Positions 7,912-16,411 of a stretch of 64,000 nt of DNA are shown piece by piece. This DNA is from Bdellovibrionales bacterium. GTDB taxonomy: Bacteria; Bdellovibrionota; Bdellovibrionia; Bdellovibrionales; JAKFYE01. The stretch covers positions 32,259-96,258 of the forward strand of contig JAKFYE010000016.1 of the NCBI GenBank assembly GCA_021731045.1, read 5' to 3'. How positions within the stretch are numbered: the first letter of the stretch is position 1; each line of letters begins with the position of its first letter. The translations under genes and the position numbers were made by a program. Below the pieces are notes generated by a model, which searched no databases, was not told where the DNA came from, and saw only the letters and a list, made by a program, of their open reading frames with translations.

Positions 7912-8859
7912 GTGTCCAAGTTTTTAAACAAGTTAAGCCAGAAGCTCTTACCCTCAGAAGCAGAGCGAAAAGAATTCGAAACGCGCGTCACCGAAGGTCT
8001 ACCGCTAGAGCCCGCTATTGTTTGGACACGACCACGTCCCTCAGAACAACCTTTTGAAGTTTTACCTAAGCTTCCACATCAGCCCGAATGCGTTGACCGA
8101 CTTCCTTTAAAGTCGCGACCGGGTAAGCATGAACTCCACACTCAAGGGTTTTATTACTGCCTCGATTATTCTTCCGTGATGATGGGCCTCCCACTTTTAC
8201 AAATTAAAGAAACACCAAAAATTATTATCGATACATGCGCGTCTCCGGGAGGAAAATCCGCCCTTGCCCACGCATTTTTTCAACCAGAAGTTTTGATAGC
8301 GAACGAAGTGATCGGCAACCGTTGCGGCGCTTTGATTTCAAATCTTAAACGTTGCGCGATTCCCTCTTACGTCATGAGTCGTGACACCGAAGTGTTAAAA
8401 GAAAATTTTGCCGAAACCGCAGATCTCGTAATTGTCGATGCTCCCTGCTCGGGCCAATCTTTACTCGTCAAACGCGAAACGGCTCCAGGATGTTTTCATC
8501 CCACAAATGTTAACAAGTGTATGAATCGTCAACGTCGCATCATCGCAAACACTTCAGGCGTGGTTAAACCTCAAGGCTATCTTCTCTACTCGACGTGCAC
8601 GTATTCGCCCGAAGAGAACGAAGAGATTTGCGAGTGGTTTTTATCTAAATTTCCTGATTTCCAAACAATTGAGATTCCAAACTTAAGCGAACATCGATCA
8701 AAACTGACAGATCTCTTTGCGTACCGATTTTTTCCCAATACCGGAACTGGCGCTGGAGGATTTACCTGTTTGTTTCAGAATAAAAAAGAGGGAGCCCAAA
8801 GCTCCCTCGAAATTCCCGAATCTATGATTCGTTGGCGATTTAATTCGCAAGTTCCATAG
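7912..8859 (+). CDS. RNA cytosine-C5 methyltransferase (NOL1/NOP2/Sun family)
   Basis: SAM-dependent methylase of about 315 aa that makes m5C in rRNA or tRNA. Motif I is DTCASPGGKS, motif IV is DAPCSGQS with one active-site Cys, and motif VI is YSTCTYSPEENE with the other, so both catalytic cysteines are in place. The N-terminal PUA/NusB-type extensions of RsmB or RsmF are absent. GTG at 7912 is chosen because AGGA lies at a good distance; the TTG at 7906 is too close. The 3' end overlaps the next, convergent gene by 20 bp. Confidence 0.88.
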   Translation: MSKFLNKLSQKLLPSEAERKEFETRVTEGLPLEPAIVWTRPRPSEQPFEVLPKLPHQPECVDRLPLKSRPGKHELHTQGFYYCLDYSSVMMGLPLLQIKETPKIIIDTCASPGGKSALAHAFFQPEVLIANEVIGNRCGALISNLKRCAIPSYVMSRDTEVLKENFAETADLVIVDAPCSGQSLLVKRETAPGCFHPTNVNKCMNRQRRIIANTSGVVKPQGYLLYSTCTYSPEENEEICEWFLSKFPDFQTIEIPNLSEHRSKLTDLFAYRFFPNTGTGAGGFTCLFQNKKEGAQSSLEIPESMIRWRFNSQVP

Positions 8860-9307
8860 TTGTTGTTTGTGGGCCCTCTGTTTCAACAAGTTTCACAAAG
8901 TTAAAGGCAACATCTCCAACCCAGTAGTGCCCAACTAAATTTTGAGCCGCGTCTACATTTACAAGATGGCAAGTTGAAAACGTACCAGCAGCCACGGTTA
9001 CCGACTCAAGAGTACCGCCGTACATTGCACAATTCGATAGAATTCCTGGGCCAATATTAAGATTTTTTCCATCGATATCCTGTAATTGAACTTGTGAGCC
9101 AGCACCTGAAGTAAACGTCGATTGGACTTGGTACATATTCGTAGTCGCAGTATACCCGGTGACCACATAATTTAAAGCTCCAGTCATTGTTGCGCCAGCC
9201 TGAGTGGCAGTAACTGTGTAATTAGCAGTTGTTCCGACTTGTAAGTCCGCAGCAAAAGCACTTACTGAAACAAGCAGCGCAGCTAAAGTTGCAAAAATAG
9301 TTTTCAT
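8840..9307 (-). CDS. Secreted protein of unknown function
   Basis: A 155 aa protein with a clear Sec signal peptide (MKTIFATLAALLVSVSAFAA) and a Thr/Ala/Gly-rich mature part predicted to be mainly beta strand. Two cysteines (in LSNCAMYG and FSTCHLVN) could pair in the periplasm. No family is recognised; the pattern GTFSTCHLVNVDA followed by GHYWVGDVAFNFVKL resembles small beta-sandwich periplasmic proteins. The start follows AAGGGGGATAT. It stands alone, converging with the RNA methylase. Confidence 0.8.
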   Translation of the reverse strand: MKTIFATLAALLVSVSAFAADLQVGTTANYTVTATQAGATMTGALNYVVTGYTATTNMYQVQSTFTSGAGSQVQLQDIDGKNLNIGPGILSNCAMYGGTLESVTVAAGTFSTCHLVNVDAAQNLVGHYWVGDVAFNFVKLVETEGPQTTTMELAN

Positions 9308-9359
9308 ATATCCCCCTTAGGATTTGGTTTTGAAGAATCTTATGTGTATATCTTGAAGT

Positions 9360-9833
9360 ATGGCAACAAAATCTAATTCCTCTAAAAAAATTAAGAAAAC
9401 CCCCGAAATATGGTCAAAGGGTCTGCGCTTTGAATGTCAGCAATCTGGCAACTGCTGCACGTCTCACGGTGAATATGGTTTTGTTTATCTCACCCTCGAG
9501 GATCGCGAAGTTTTCGCAAAATATTTTAATTTAGGTGTCGAGGAGTTTACAAAAAAGTACTGCGATAAGACCGATGGGATTTTTCATCTTCTCGAACGCA
9601 AATCCAATCCGGATTGTATTTTTTTAAAAAATAAAAAATGCAGCGTTTATGAAGCTCGCCCGACTCAATGTCGCACATGGCCGTTTTGGTCTGAACACAT
9701 GAACGCTAAAGCTTGGAAAAAAGACATCGCCGCTTTTTGCCCGGGTGTTGGAAAAGGCCCTCTCATTTCGTCCGTTGAAATTGAAAAGGCCATAAAAACT
9801 CAGGATCAATCAAATAAAGAACTTGGAACTTAA
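9360..9833 (+). CDS. YkgJ-family cysteine cluster protein
   Basis: A 157 aa cytoplasmic protein of the zinc- or iron-binding CxxxxxxC family (YkgJ/UPF0153). The cluster is readable as FECQQSGNCC near residue 23, then CIFLKNKKCSVYEARPTQCR around residues 82-103, and a last Cys in AAFCPG. No enzymatic role has been fixed for the family. The basic, Ser/Lys-rich N-terminus is not a signal peptide. The ATG has only a weak ribosome binding site. Confidence 0.88.
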   Translation: MATKSNSSKKIKKTPEIWSKGLRFECQQSGNCCTSHGEYGFVYLTLEDREVFAKYFNLGVEEFTKKYCDKTDGIFHLLERKSNPDCIFLKNKKCSVYEARPTQCRTWPFWSEHMNAKAWKKDIAAFCPGVGKGPLISSVEIEKAIKTQDQSNKELGT

Positions 9834-9882
9834 ACGCCACCTCGGAGATGGCGTGACTCGCGCGTAGCGCTTGTCTAACTAC

Positions 9883-10251
9883 TTAACGCGCGTAGCGCTT
9901 GTCGACCGCTTCCCGCATTTCAGCACCTTCAATGCTTAAGCGCGTCCAAGGAATGGCTAGGAGGCGTTCGATTTCAATTGCCTCTTCGGTCTCTTCACAA
10001 ACGCCGTAAATACCGTTTTGAATTCTCGCAAGCGCCAATTCGATTTCTACAAGCTGACGTCGTAACCGCTCTTGAGCATTTAAAAACTCGCTCTCGGCCA
10101 AAATACGAACAGTTTGATCGCCTTCGTCCCCACCTTTTTCTTCATTCACTAGGTTTTGACGGTTATCACGGACACGGTTCATAAGGTCCGTTTTGGCTTC
10201 TAGAAGTCGCTGCTTACACTGTCTGATGATCTCTGGTGTGATTTTTCTCAC
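9883..10251 (-). CDS. DksA/TraR-family protein with degenerate zinc finger
   Basis: A 122 aa protein with the DksA architecture: an N-terminal coiled coil with an acidic tip (GGDEGDQT, matching the DxxDxA tip region) and a C-terminal zinc-finger-like segment (YGVCEETEEAIEIERLLAIPW). Only the first of the four zinc cysteines remains; the others are replaced by Thr, Ser and Gly. DksA proteins bind the RNA polymerase secondary channel and work with ppGpp; cysteine-poor DksA variants that keep function are known in other bacteria. The start is GTG after GGGGGAAACAAC. Confidence 0.85.
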   Translation of the reverse strand: MRKITPEIIRQCKQRLLEAKTDLMNRVRDNRQNLVNEEKGGDEGDQTVRILAESEFLNAQERLRRQLVEIELALARIQNGIYGVCEETEEAIEIERLLAIPWTRLSIEGAEMREAVDKRYAR

Positions 10252-10551
10252 GTTGTTTCCCCCTATTCGAAACTTTAATTCCCCAACTACTCGTTTCGAG
10301 ACCTAGTAGTTACACACTCAGAATTTTATGTTGGCAACAAAAAACTTAAATTTTCTGTCATTTTGTAAGTTGCTGATTCAACAATACTTTTATGTAACAT
10401 CAAGAGAGTAAATCTAAATAGAGAGTTAAGACTTAAAATAACTAAAACTGTCTAAAGGAAAATTAAATTTCTAAATCAAAAGGAACAAAATAATATGGCG
10501 CTTGGCCGCAAGGTATTGAATTAATAAAATTATTTTAAAACAAAGTAGTGA
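10252..10551. other. Intergenic region upstream of the DksA-like gene
   Basis: 300 bp, AT-rich, without a convincing gene. A nine-codon frame (ATG at 10495, stop at 10522-10524) follows AAAGGAAC on the plus strand but nothing downstream supports it. It presumably contains the promoter of the minus-strand DksA-like gene. Confidence 0.5.
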
Positions 10552-11079
10552 TTATTTGTTTAAATCTTTAAAAGAGGCGGAGTTTGGCTCTTCCAGCAAA
10601 TTTGGAGTGGATGGACCCACATCTCTTAACGTTTTTGAGCGCTGATAATGTTGCGATCCGTCAAAATTTGTAGAAGTAAATTCAAAATCAGATTTCGAAA
10701 AGACCCGAAAGTTTCCTTTTTGGATCATACGCGCAAAATACATTTTAAAAAACTTTACGAAGACCGCGCGCGTGGGCGGCAACACTAAAGTTAACCCGAT
10801 CACATCCGTGATAAAGCCTGGAATAATAAATAAGACGCCTCCCACAAACACGCAGAGCGCGCCGATCATGCGTTCAGCAGGAATCTGTCCATTTGTAAAA
10901 GCGGAATTAAGCTTATGAATAAATCCGGCAGATTGAATGCGCACGCACCACAAACCCACGAATCCCGAAAGCAAAAGAAATAATCCAACATCTGCCCATC
11001 CAAAAATATGACTGGCCTTAATCAATAAATAAATCTCCGCAAACGGTAAGCTTAAAAATAAAATAACAGGAACAAACAT
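10552..11079 (-). CDS. fxsA: FxsA family membrane protein
   Basis: Inner-membrane protein of about 175 aa. The FxsA pattern is clear: a first membrane helix with an acidic residue (LPFAEIYLLIKAS), a second helix, and a third with the family signature GGVLFIIPGFITDVIGL and the PPTRAVFVKF ending. In E. coli FxsA dosage affects phage exclusion, but its biochemical role is unknown. ATG at 11079 is chosen; it overlaps the exonuclease stop by one base (TGATG), so the two genes are translationally coupled. The hydrophilic tail after residue 130 is variable in the family. Confidence 0.88.
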   Translation of the reverse strand: MFVPVILFLSLPFAEIYLLIKASHIFGWADVGLFLLLSGFVGLWCVRIQSAGFIHKLNSAFTNGQIPAERMIGALCVFVGGVLFIIPGFITDVIGLTLVLPPTRAVFVKFFKMYFARMIQKGNFRVFSKSDFEFTSTNFDGSQHYQRSKTLRDVGPSTPNLLEEPNSASFKDLNK

Positions 11080-11843
11080 CACTCCACCTCAATCATAACG
11101 GGGCAATGATCAGACCCTTCAATTTCATCCATAATTTCTGCCACCTTCACACGATTAACCAATCCTCGAGTTACGCAGATCAAATCAATTCTCCACCCAC
11201 GATTGGACAAACGTGAACGGTCGATTTGATTCCACCACGAATAACGCTCGCGCTGATCCGGATAAAAATGTCGAAACGTATCGATAAAACCAAGTTTTAA
11301 AAAACTTTGCAGCCATTCTCTTTCGATCGGTAAAAATCCGCTGGTCTTAGAAAATTTCTGAGGATCATAAATGTCAATTTCTTGAGGCGCGACATTGTAA
11401 TCACCCACCACGATAATCTCTCGTCCCTGATTTATTTTTTCTTTGAGATGGTCTATGAGGGCCTGATGAAAATCCATTTTGTATTTTTGTCGAATCTCAT
11501 CTTTTTGTCCGTTTGGAAAATAAATATTATAAAGTAAAAAATCTTTATGATCCGTAATGACCACGCGGCCTTCACTATCATAAGCTTCAATACCTAATCC
11601 TACATGATGTACCGAAGGAGCTTGAAGCGCGAACGTCGCCACTCCTGAGTAGCCCTTACGTTGAGCAGACGCCCAAGCATTCCATCTTCCCCCCAGAGAA
11701 CGAAGAGCTTCATTCAACTGATCAGGATTTGCTTTGGTCTCCTGTAAACATAAAATGTCGGGTTTAAAAGTATTAACAAAACCCTCAAGCCCTTTTTTAT
11801 GAGCCGCCCGAATTCCATTGACGTTCCAAGATATGATTCTCAA
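11079..11843 (-). CDS. xth: Exodeoxyribonuclease III (AP endonuclease)
   Basis: Mg-dependent AP endonuclease and 3'-5' exonuclease of base excision repair, 254 aa. The family motifs are complete: SWNVNGIRAAHKKG at the N-terminus, LCLQETKA with the metal-binding Glu, GDYNVAPQEIDIYDP, WWNQIDRSRLSNRGWRID, and the final GSDHCPVM with the catalytic His. Start is TTG after GAGGAGCGCAT. It heads a two-gene unit with fxsA. Confidence 0.95.
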   Translation of the reverse strand: MRIISWNVNGIRAAHKKGLEGFVNTFKPDILCLQETKANPDQLNEALRSLGGRWNAWASAQRKGYSGVATFALQAPSVHHVGLGIEAYDSEGRVVITDHKDFLLYNIYFPNGQKDEIRQKYKMDFHQALIDHLKEKINQGREIIVVGDYNVAPQEIDIYDPQKFSKTSGFLPIEREWLQSFLKLGFIDTFRHFYPDQRERYSWWNQIDRSRLSNRGWRIDLICVTRGLVNRVKVAEIMDEIEGSDHCPVMIEVE

Positions 11844-12005
11844 ATGCGCTCCTCAAAAAACGATCTTCAGATTCATCACAGTTATAAAAAAAGCGCAACT
11901 CTTTGACGAGACAAGTCATCAACGTCCTTGAGACGGCTTATCTTTTCTTGCCGCTGACTCGTGCCTATGGCACTAATGACTCTCTAAATAAAAAGGAGAT
12001 GCGTT

Positions 12006-12527
12006 ATGGCAATGATTGGTCAACCAGCTCCGCAATGGACAGCTCCTGCAGTTGTCGAAGGCGGAAACTTCAAAGATTTGAATCTTTCAGACTACAAGGG
12101 CAAATGGGTTGTGATGTTTTTCTACCCGCTTGATTTCACATTTGTTTGTCCAACAGAAATTACACAATTTCGGGATAGTCTTCCGAAGTTTAAAGAGTTG
12201 GGCGCGTCCGTTCTTGGCGTAAGCGTTGACTCTGTTCATTCGCACAAACGTTGGATCAAAGATGATCTCGGAGAATTGGGCTACCCACTCATCGGAGATA
12301 TCACAAAAAGAATTTCACGAGATTACGGTGTGCTTATGGAAAACGCAGGTATCGCCACTCGTGGAACATTCATTATCGATCCTGAACAAAACGTACAGTA
12401 CGCAGGCATTCACAATCTTAACGTAGGAAGAGATGCCGCTGAAATTCTTCGCGTATTGACGGGTCTTCAATCTGGTGAACTCTGCGGCGCCGGTTGGAAA
12501 CCAGGATCTAAATTCGTCGGAAAATAA
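12006..12527 (+). CDS. Peroxiredoxin, AhpC/Prx1 type 2-Cys
   Basis: Thiol peroxidase of 173 aa that reduces hydrogen peroxide and organic peroxides. The peroxidatic Cys lies in DFTFVCPTEITQF near residue 47. The resolving Cys is near the C-terminus in GELCGAGWKPG; the usual VCPA is here LCGA, which is within family variation. SVHSHKRWIKD replaces the usual SHFTHLAW-type loop. It is expressed alone, with AAGGAGATGCGTT before the ATG and an intrinsic terminator after the stop. Confidence 0.93.
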   Translation: MAMIGQPAPQWTAPAVVEGGNFKDLNLSDYKGKWVVMFFYPLDFTFVCPTEITQFRDSLPKFKELGASVLGVSVDSVHSHKRWIKDDLGELGYPLIGDITKRISRDYGVLMENAGIATRGTFIIDPEQNVQYAGIHNLNVGRDAAEILRVLTGLQSGELCGAGWKPGSKFVGK

Positions 12528-12564
12528 ACCAGAAAAATAATCCGGTAAAAATAATTTTTATATT

Positions 12565-12593
12565 AAAGCCAATCGTCATGATTGGCTTTTTTT
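12565..12593. terminator. Rho-independent terminator, probably bidirectional
   Basis: AAAGCCAATC-GTCAT-GATTGGCTTT forms a 10 bp stem with a 5 base loop, followed by a run of T on the plus strand. The other strand also continues T-rich, and the site lies between two convergent genes. Confidence 0.9.
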
Positions 12594-13077
12594 AAAGCGT
12601 GCCACTTCCTGAAAGAATTATAAAATACAGTGTGTCTGCAGCGGCACCTTTACGAATCACATTTGTAAGAAACGTCTTAGCTCCGCCCCCAATACTAAAC
12701 CCACCTAAATGTAAAACCGCTCCACCTTCCAAAAACGGAACGTTGTCCCCTAGGCTCGCAAATCGATAACCTGGACCACCAAAAATCGTCGCACTCGGAA
12801 AGTAATGAAAAAAGCGCCCCGAAGTATCTAAGCCGTAAATGTTTTCAGGATTAATAAATCGTGCAAATACGGCATTTCGCCATGCAAACCAATTTTTGAA
12901 AAAATAATTTAAACCCACATCTAATTCCGAATAATTACGACTCCCCGAGTTTCCTACCGATAGTCCCAAATCATAAGTTGCGTAGGGAGCTCCCCCAGAT
13001 TCCGAATTTTTTTTTGCGGCAACAGCACCACCACATCCCATTGTCAGTAACAAGAAAATTCCGATTGCGCGCTTCAT
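12592..13077 (-). CDS. Secreted or outer-membrane protein of unknown function
   Basis: A 161 aa protein with an N-terminal signal sequence (MKRAIGIFLLLTMGCGGAVA); cleavage after AVA is likely, although the Cys at residue 15 leaves a lipoprotein possible. The rest has alternating aromatic and glycine-rich segments (YDLGLSVGNSGSRNYSELDV, FLEGGAVLHLGGFSIGGGAK) as in small outer-membrane beta barrels. No named family is recognised. The ATG follows AAAGGATCAATC. It converges on the peroxiredoxin gene across a shared terminator. Confidence 0.78.
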   Translation of the reverse strand: MKRAIGIFLLLTMGCGGAVAAKKNSESGGAPYATYDLGLSVGNSGSRNYSELDVGLNYFFKNWFAWRNAVFARFINPENIYGLDTSGRFFHYFPSATIFGGPGYRFASLGDNVPFLEGGAVLHLGGFSIGGGAKTFLTNVIRKGAAADTLYFIILSGSGTL

Positions 13078-13164
13078 GATTGATCCTTTAGTTAATCGAT
13101 GTACACTGGGTTATGTCTAAGTCCTTAAAAGGAAACTCGAACACAATTTAGCATAACGAGACGT

Positions 13165-14355
13165 ATGGAATTCTACAAATTATTTTTGAAATTTATAGAA
13201 ACGCATTATCCTGTTCAATTTGCAGCGTTTGGTCCGCATATTCCTCCCGCCACACTTTTCTCGCCCGCGCTTGTCGAAATTAAAAAATCTGATTTCGAAA
13301 AAATAAAAAAATTTATACAAATAGTTTTTCAATTGGCTCACACCGATCTTTATATCCGCGCCCTGACAAACGAAATTCCTTTAATAGCCCAAACACCCTG
13401 CTCTAACTATGCGGCTTTTATGAGCTATGATTTTCATATGACATCTGACGGTCCTAAACTTATTGAAATTAATACGAACGCCTCACTCTCGAGTTACTCC
13501 AGCATGCTCAGCGAATTTCAAAGTGCGCATCTTGGCAAAAATTATTTAGGAGTTCACTTTTTTGAAAATTGCAAACAAACACTTCTTCACGAACGCGGCG
13601 AGAGTTCTTCGGCTCCAATTGTCGCGATTACGGATGAAAACCCCGAAAACCAAAAAGCTTATAGCGAATTTCTCTTCTACCGTTCGCTCTTTCAGCAATG
13701 GGGATGGACGGCCGAAATTATAGACACTCAAAATCTTGTGTTCGACACCGAGTCGCAGAAATTACGTTCAGAAACCAACATCTTTGATCTTGTATACAAT
13801 CGCAATACGGATTTTTATTTTGAATCGCCATCAACGCAAGCTCTTAAAAAATCGTATCTCGCGCAGGCTGTTAGCTTAACCCCTCACCCACGTGAGTATG
13901 GCCTCCTCGCAGATAAACAACGACTTTTAAATTTAAGTAATTCTGAATTTCTAAAAAGCATAAACGTTTCAGATTCCGACATCGCTCTGATTGAATCTGT
14001 AATACCAAAAATAAAACCAATTTCTGAGTTTAATCGCTTAACATCTAAAAAAGAGCGAGAGAATTATTTTTTCAAACCACAAAGATCTTTTGGCGGCAAA
14101 GCAGTTTATCGCGGACGTTCTTTATCTCAAAAAACTTTTGAAGATATTTTGTTCAAACCTTATCTTGCGCAAGAACTCATCGAACCACCTGCAATATCTG
14201 TCGAGACTGAGGACGGAAAGAAAGATTTCAAATGGGACCTTCGAGTTTACACGTATAAAGATCAGCCGCAAATTCTAATAGCCCGGCTTTTTCAGGGACA
14301 AATGACCAACACTAATACTTTAGGCGGCGGACTTGCCCCAGTTGTAATGTCTTAA
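13165..14355 (+). CDS. ATP-grasp fold protein of unknown substrate
   Basis: A 396 aa cytoplasmic protein with features of an ATP-grasp ligase: KLIEINTNASLSSYSSM near residue 98, then a central substrate-binding part (LVYNRNTDFYFE), then FFKPQRSFGGKAVYRG near residue 308 as the ATP-binding Lys/Gly loop, and a C-terminal FKWDLRVYTYKDQ plus TNTNTLGGGLAPV as the metal-binding end. ATP-grasp enzymes form amide bonds via acyl phosphates. It resembles uncharacterised peptide-ligase-like proteins; a substrate cannot be assigned. It stands alone after GAGACGT. Confidence 0.75.
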   Translation: MEFYKLFLKFIETHYPVQFAAFGPHIPPATLFSPALVEIKKSDFEKIKKFIQIVFQLAHTDLYIRALTNEIPLIAQTPCSNYAAFMSYDFHMTSDGPKLIEINTNASLSSYSSMLSEFQSAHLGKNYLGVHFFENCKQTLLHERGESSSAPIVAITDENPENQKAYSEFLFYRSLFQQWGWTAEIIDTQNLVFDTESQKLRSETNIFDLVYNRNTDFYFESPSTQALKKSYLAQAVSLTPHPREYGLLADKQRLLNLSNSEFLKSINVSDSDIALIESVIPKIKPISEFNRLTSKKERENYFFKPQRSFGGKAVYRGRSLSQKTFEDILFKPYLAQELIEPPAISVETEDGKKDFKWDLRVYTYKDQPQILIARLFQGQMTNTNTLGGGLAPVVMS

Positions 14356-14408
14356 TTTAAAACAGAAAGCTCTTGGAGTCGCAGTCGCGAGTATTTATAA
14401 GATCAGTT

Positions 14409-16346
14409 CTAGATGTCTTCACGGTTTTCTTCGACGATACGAAGAAGGGTTTTCATAATAGCACGTGATTTTGGCGGAACTTTTTTTAGATTTTTTTCAA
14501 TCGCCAAATACCGCTCCGGAACTAAAATTTGAGAATGGATAAATGTATCCATGATTGTCTGAATGTGCATGGCCGATAAACCTTTTTTGGTTTCACTCAT
14601 AATTTCATCTACGATTACGGTAATGGCATTTCCGGTTATGCGATCGGCTTTATTAATGATCGCGGCACGACTGGCCAGCTCTTGCAAATAACGTATTGGA
14701 GCGCGACGGCCACGTATATGCTCAACTAAATCGAGATAAAAAACTTGGAAGTCTTGTAGCAATTCGTTTTGCTTTTTTGACATTTCCATATCGAGCTTAT
14801 TGGCATGACTCGAAATAATCATATTAAATAAAATCTCTGAAGGAATCAGCTTGCCTTTGTTTTCAATTAAAAGGTGCGGGAGTTCTCGTAAAAGATCGCG
14901 CATATTAAAAATTGCCGGTCGATTCACTCCGTCAGCAACCTTCTCGGTTTTTTTAGTTGTCTTTATTTTTTCAAAATACTTAAACACATCAGAAAACGAC
15001 TCAAATTGTGAGCGATGTCGACTTAAAATTCGTGTTCGCGCATCTTTAGAAAATCCAACGCGGTAGAGTAAAAGTTCATCCTTTTGAGCCTGAAATGTTT
15101 TATCAAAAAATTCGAGCGTCTTGTGCTGATTAAAATCTGCAAATGCTTTCTTTGTTCCCGTTCTTAAAAAATGGGCAATTTGCACAAAGGTTTGTACGAT
15201 TTGGCGCGCCTTTAAACGTTGTTCAGTTAAATTTGTCGAGTAGCGGTCCACATCATCATAACGATATTGATCATGACATAGTCCAAACTGACGAACGCTT
15301 CCATAATCAATAATGCTGCCATCAGCTAAGATGTTATCGCCATCCCAATCCATCCATACAAAAATATAATCCATTTCAAGGCGTGCAGCTAAATGCGCAA
15401 AGGATTTTGCAATTTGCATGGCCATTTCATCATAACGCGAAGGACCCTTTGAAGAAATATTCCAAACCTTATTTTTGACTTGTCTATCGATTAAATAAGA
15501 AGCGGCTTGGCGAAGACTGTTGTAATTTCCTTGCTTCAAGTAACTAAAGAGGTGTGCCGGGCGAATAAGGTTTGTATGAGCCCGAACGCCAATTCCTAAG
15601 TTTTTTCCGATATCTATAATCACCAACATGCGTTCGGTTTGAATTCCCTGACGGTGAAAAATTTCTGACATCAATGCCGACCCATAGAGTTCATCGACAT
15701 CGGCAAGTCCACAACCATATCCAAACTGGCGACCACCCGTGCGCAGAGGTTTACCTGCTTCGGCAGATCCTGGAGACAGTGAGGTCACTCCGGTACCGCG
15801 ACTGCTGACATCCCAAGTTTTTCCGTTGGCCGTACAAACACCATTCCAAATGCTGCGACCATCACCTGATGTTCGCCCTTGTTTATCCGTATGTTGAAGT
15901 TGTAGATAACGTGTCGCCATATATTTATTGGGTTTCACGCGATCATGCGATTTACCAACTTTCGTGTCGTATTCATTGATAATACGAATCGCAAAAGTTT
16001 CGAGTAAAATATTTTCTAATTGTTTATTCATTTGATGAGGATGATTTGGTTCGATCAATCCCATTTCTTTTGCAAGATCGTAATTAAAATATGTGACTCT
16101 TCCTTCGTTCAAATTTCGAACGGGATACGCTATGAAACCTTCGGGTACCGCTTGCGTCCACGGATGAGTTCCGTCTAATTTTTCAAATGCGCGGTACTTT
16201 TCAGGATACGAAGATGATTTTGCTTCTGAAGCTTCAGATTCATCGAACCTCTTTTTAGGTTCGACATTGGTGTTTATCGCCAAATCCGTTTGGTTATGTC
16301 GTGCTGCTTTTGGCTCTCTTTTCACATCCTTATTTTCGGAACCCAA
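14409..16346 (-). CDS. SelO/YdiU-like protein adenylyltransferase (divergent)
   Basis: A 645 aa protein whose middle matches the SelO (UPF0061) pseudokinase fold, which transfers AMP to proteins. Readable correspondences are GDGRSIWNG, KTWDVSSRGTGVTS, the FHRQGIQTERMLVIID segment (SelO: LGIPTTRAL), RAHTNLIRPAHLFSYLKQGN (SelO: RVAPSHIRFGSFEYF), and DNILADGSIIDYG (SelO: metal-binding Asn and DYG), then RQIVQTFVQIAHFL. The first 50 residues are charged and probably disordered. The alignment is by eye and the sequence is distant, so activity is an inference. Start is TTG after AAGGTC. Confidence 0.68.
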   Translation of the reverse strand: MGSENKDVKREPKAARHNQTDLAINTNVEPKKRFDESEASEAKSSSYPEKYRAFEKLDGTHPWTQAVPEGFIAYPVRNLNEGRVTYFNYDLAKEMGLIEPNHPHQMNKQLENILLETFAIRIINEYDTKVGKSHDRVKPNKYMATRYLQLQHTDKQGRTSGDGRSIWNGVCTANGKTWDVSSRGTGVTSLSPGSAEAGKPLRTGGRQFGYGCGLADVDELYGSALMSEIFHRQGIQTERMLVIIDIGKNLGIGVRAHTNLIRPAHLFSYLKQGNYNSLRQAASYLIDRQVKNKVWNISSKGPSRYDEMAMQIAKSFAHLAARLEMDYIFVWMDWDGDNILADGSIIDYGSVRQFGLCHDQYRYDDVDRYSTNLTEQRLKARQIVQTFVQIAHFLRTGTKKAFADFNQHKTLEFFDKTFQAQKDELLLYRVGFSKDARTRILSRHRSQFESFSDVFKYFEKIKTTKKTEKVADGVNRPAIFNMRDLLRELPHLLIENKGKLIPSEILFNMIISSHANKLDMEMSKKQNELLQDFQVFYLDLVEHIRGRRAPIRYLQELASRAAIINKADRITGNAITVIVDEIMSETKKGLSAMHIQTIMDTFIHSQILVPERYLAIEKNLKKVPPKSRAIMKTLLRIVEENREDI

Positions 16347-16411
16347 TAGCTAGACCTTAACGTATATTGCGAATTAAATCAAAATTCAGGACGTTTGTCT
16401 TGGGGAGCGTT

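Noticed and set aside
9834..9854. ACGCCA/TGGCGT hairpin after the YkgJ-type gene as a terminator
   Set aside because: The stem is only 6 bp with no T run after it, so termination cannot be supported.
10495..10524. Nine-codon frame after AAAGGAAC upstream of the DksA-like gene
   Set aside because: It has a plausible ribosome binding site but lies on the opposite strand from the neighbouring gene and has no terminator or downstream gene that would make it a leader.
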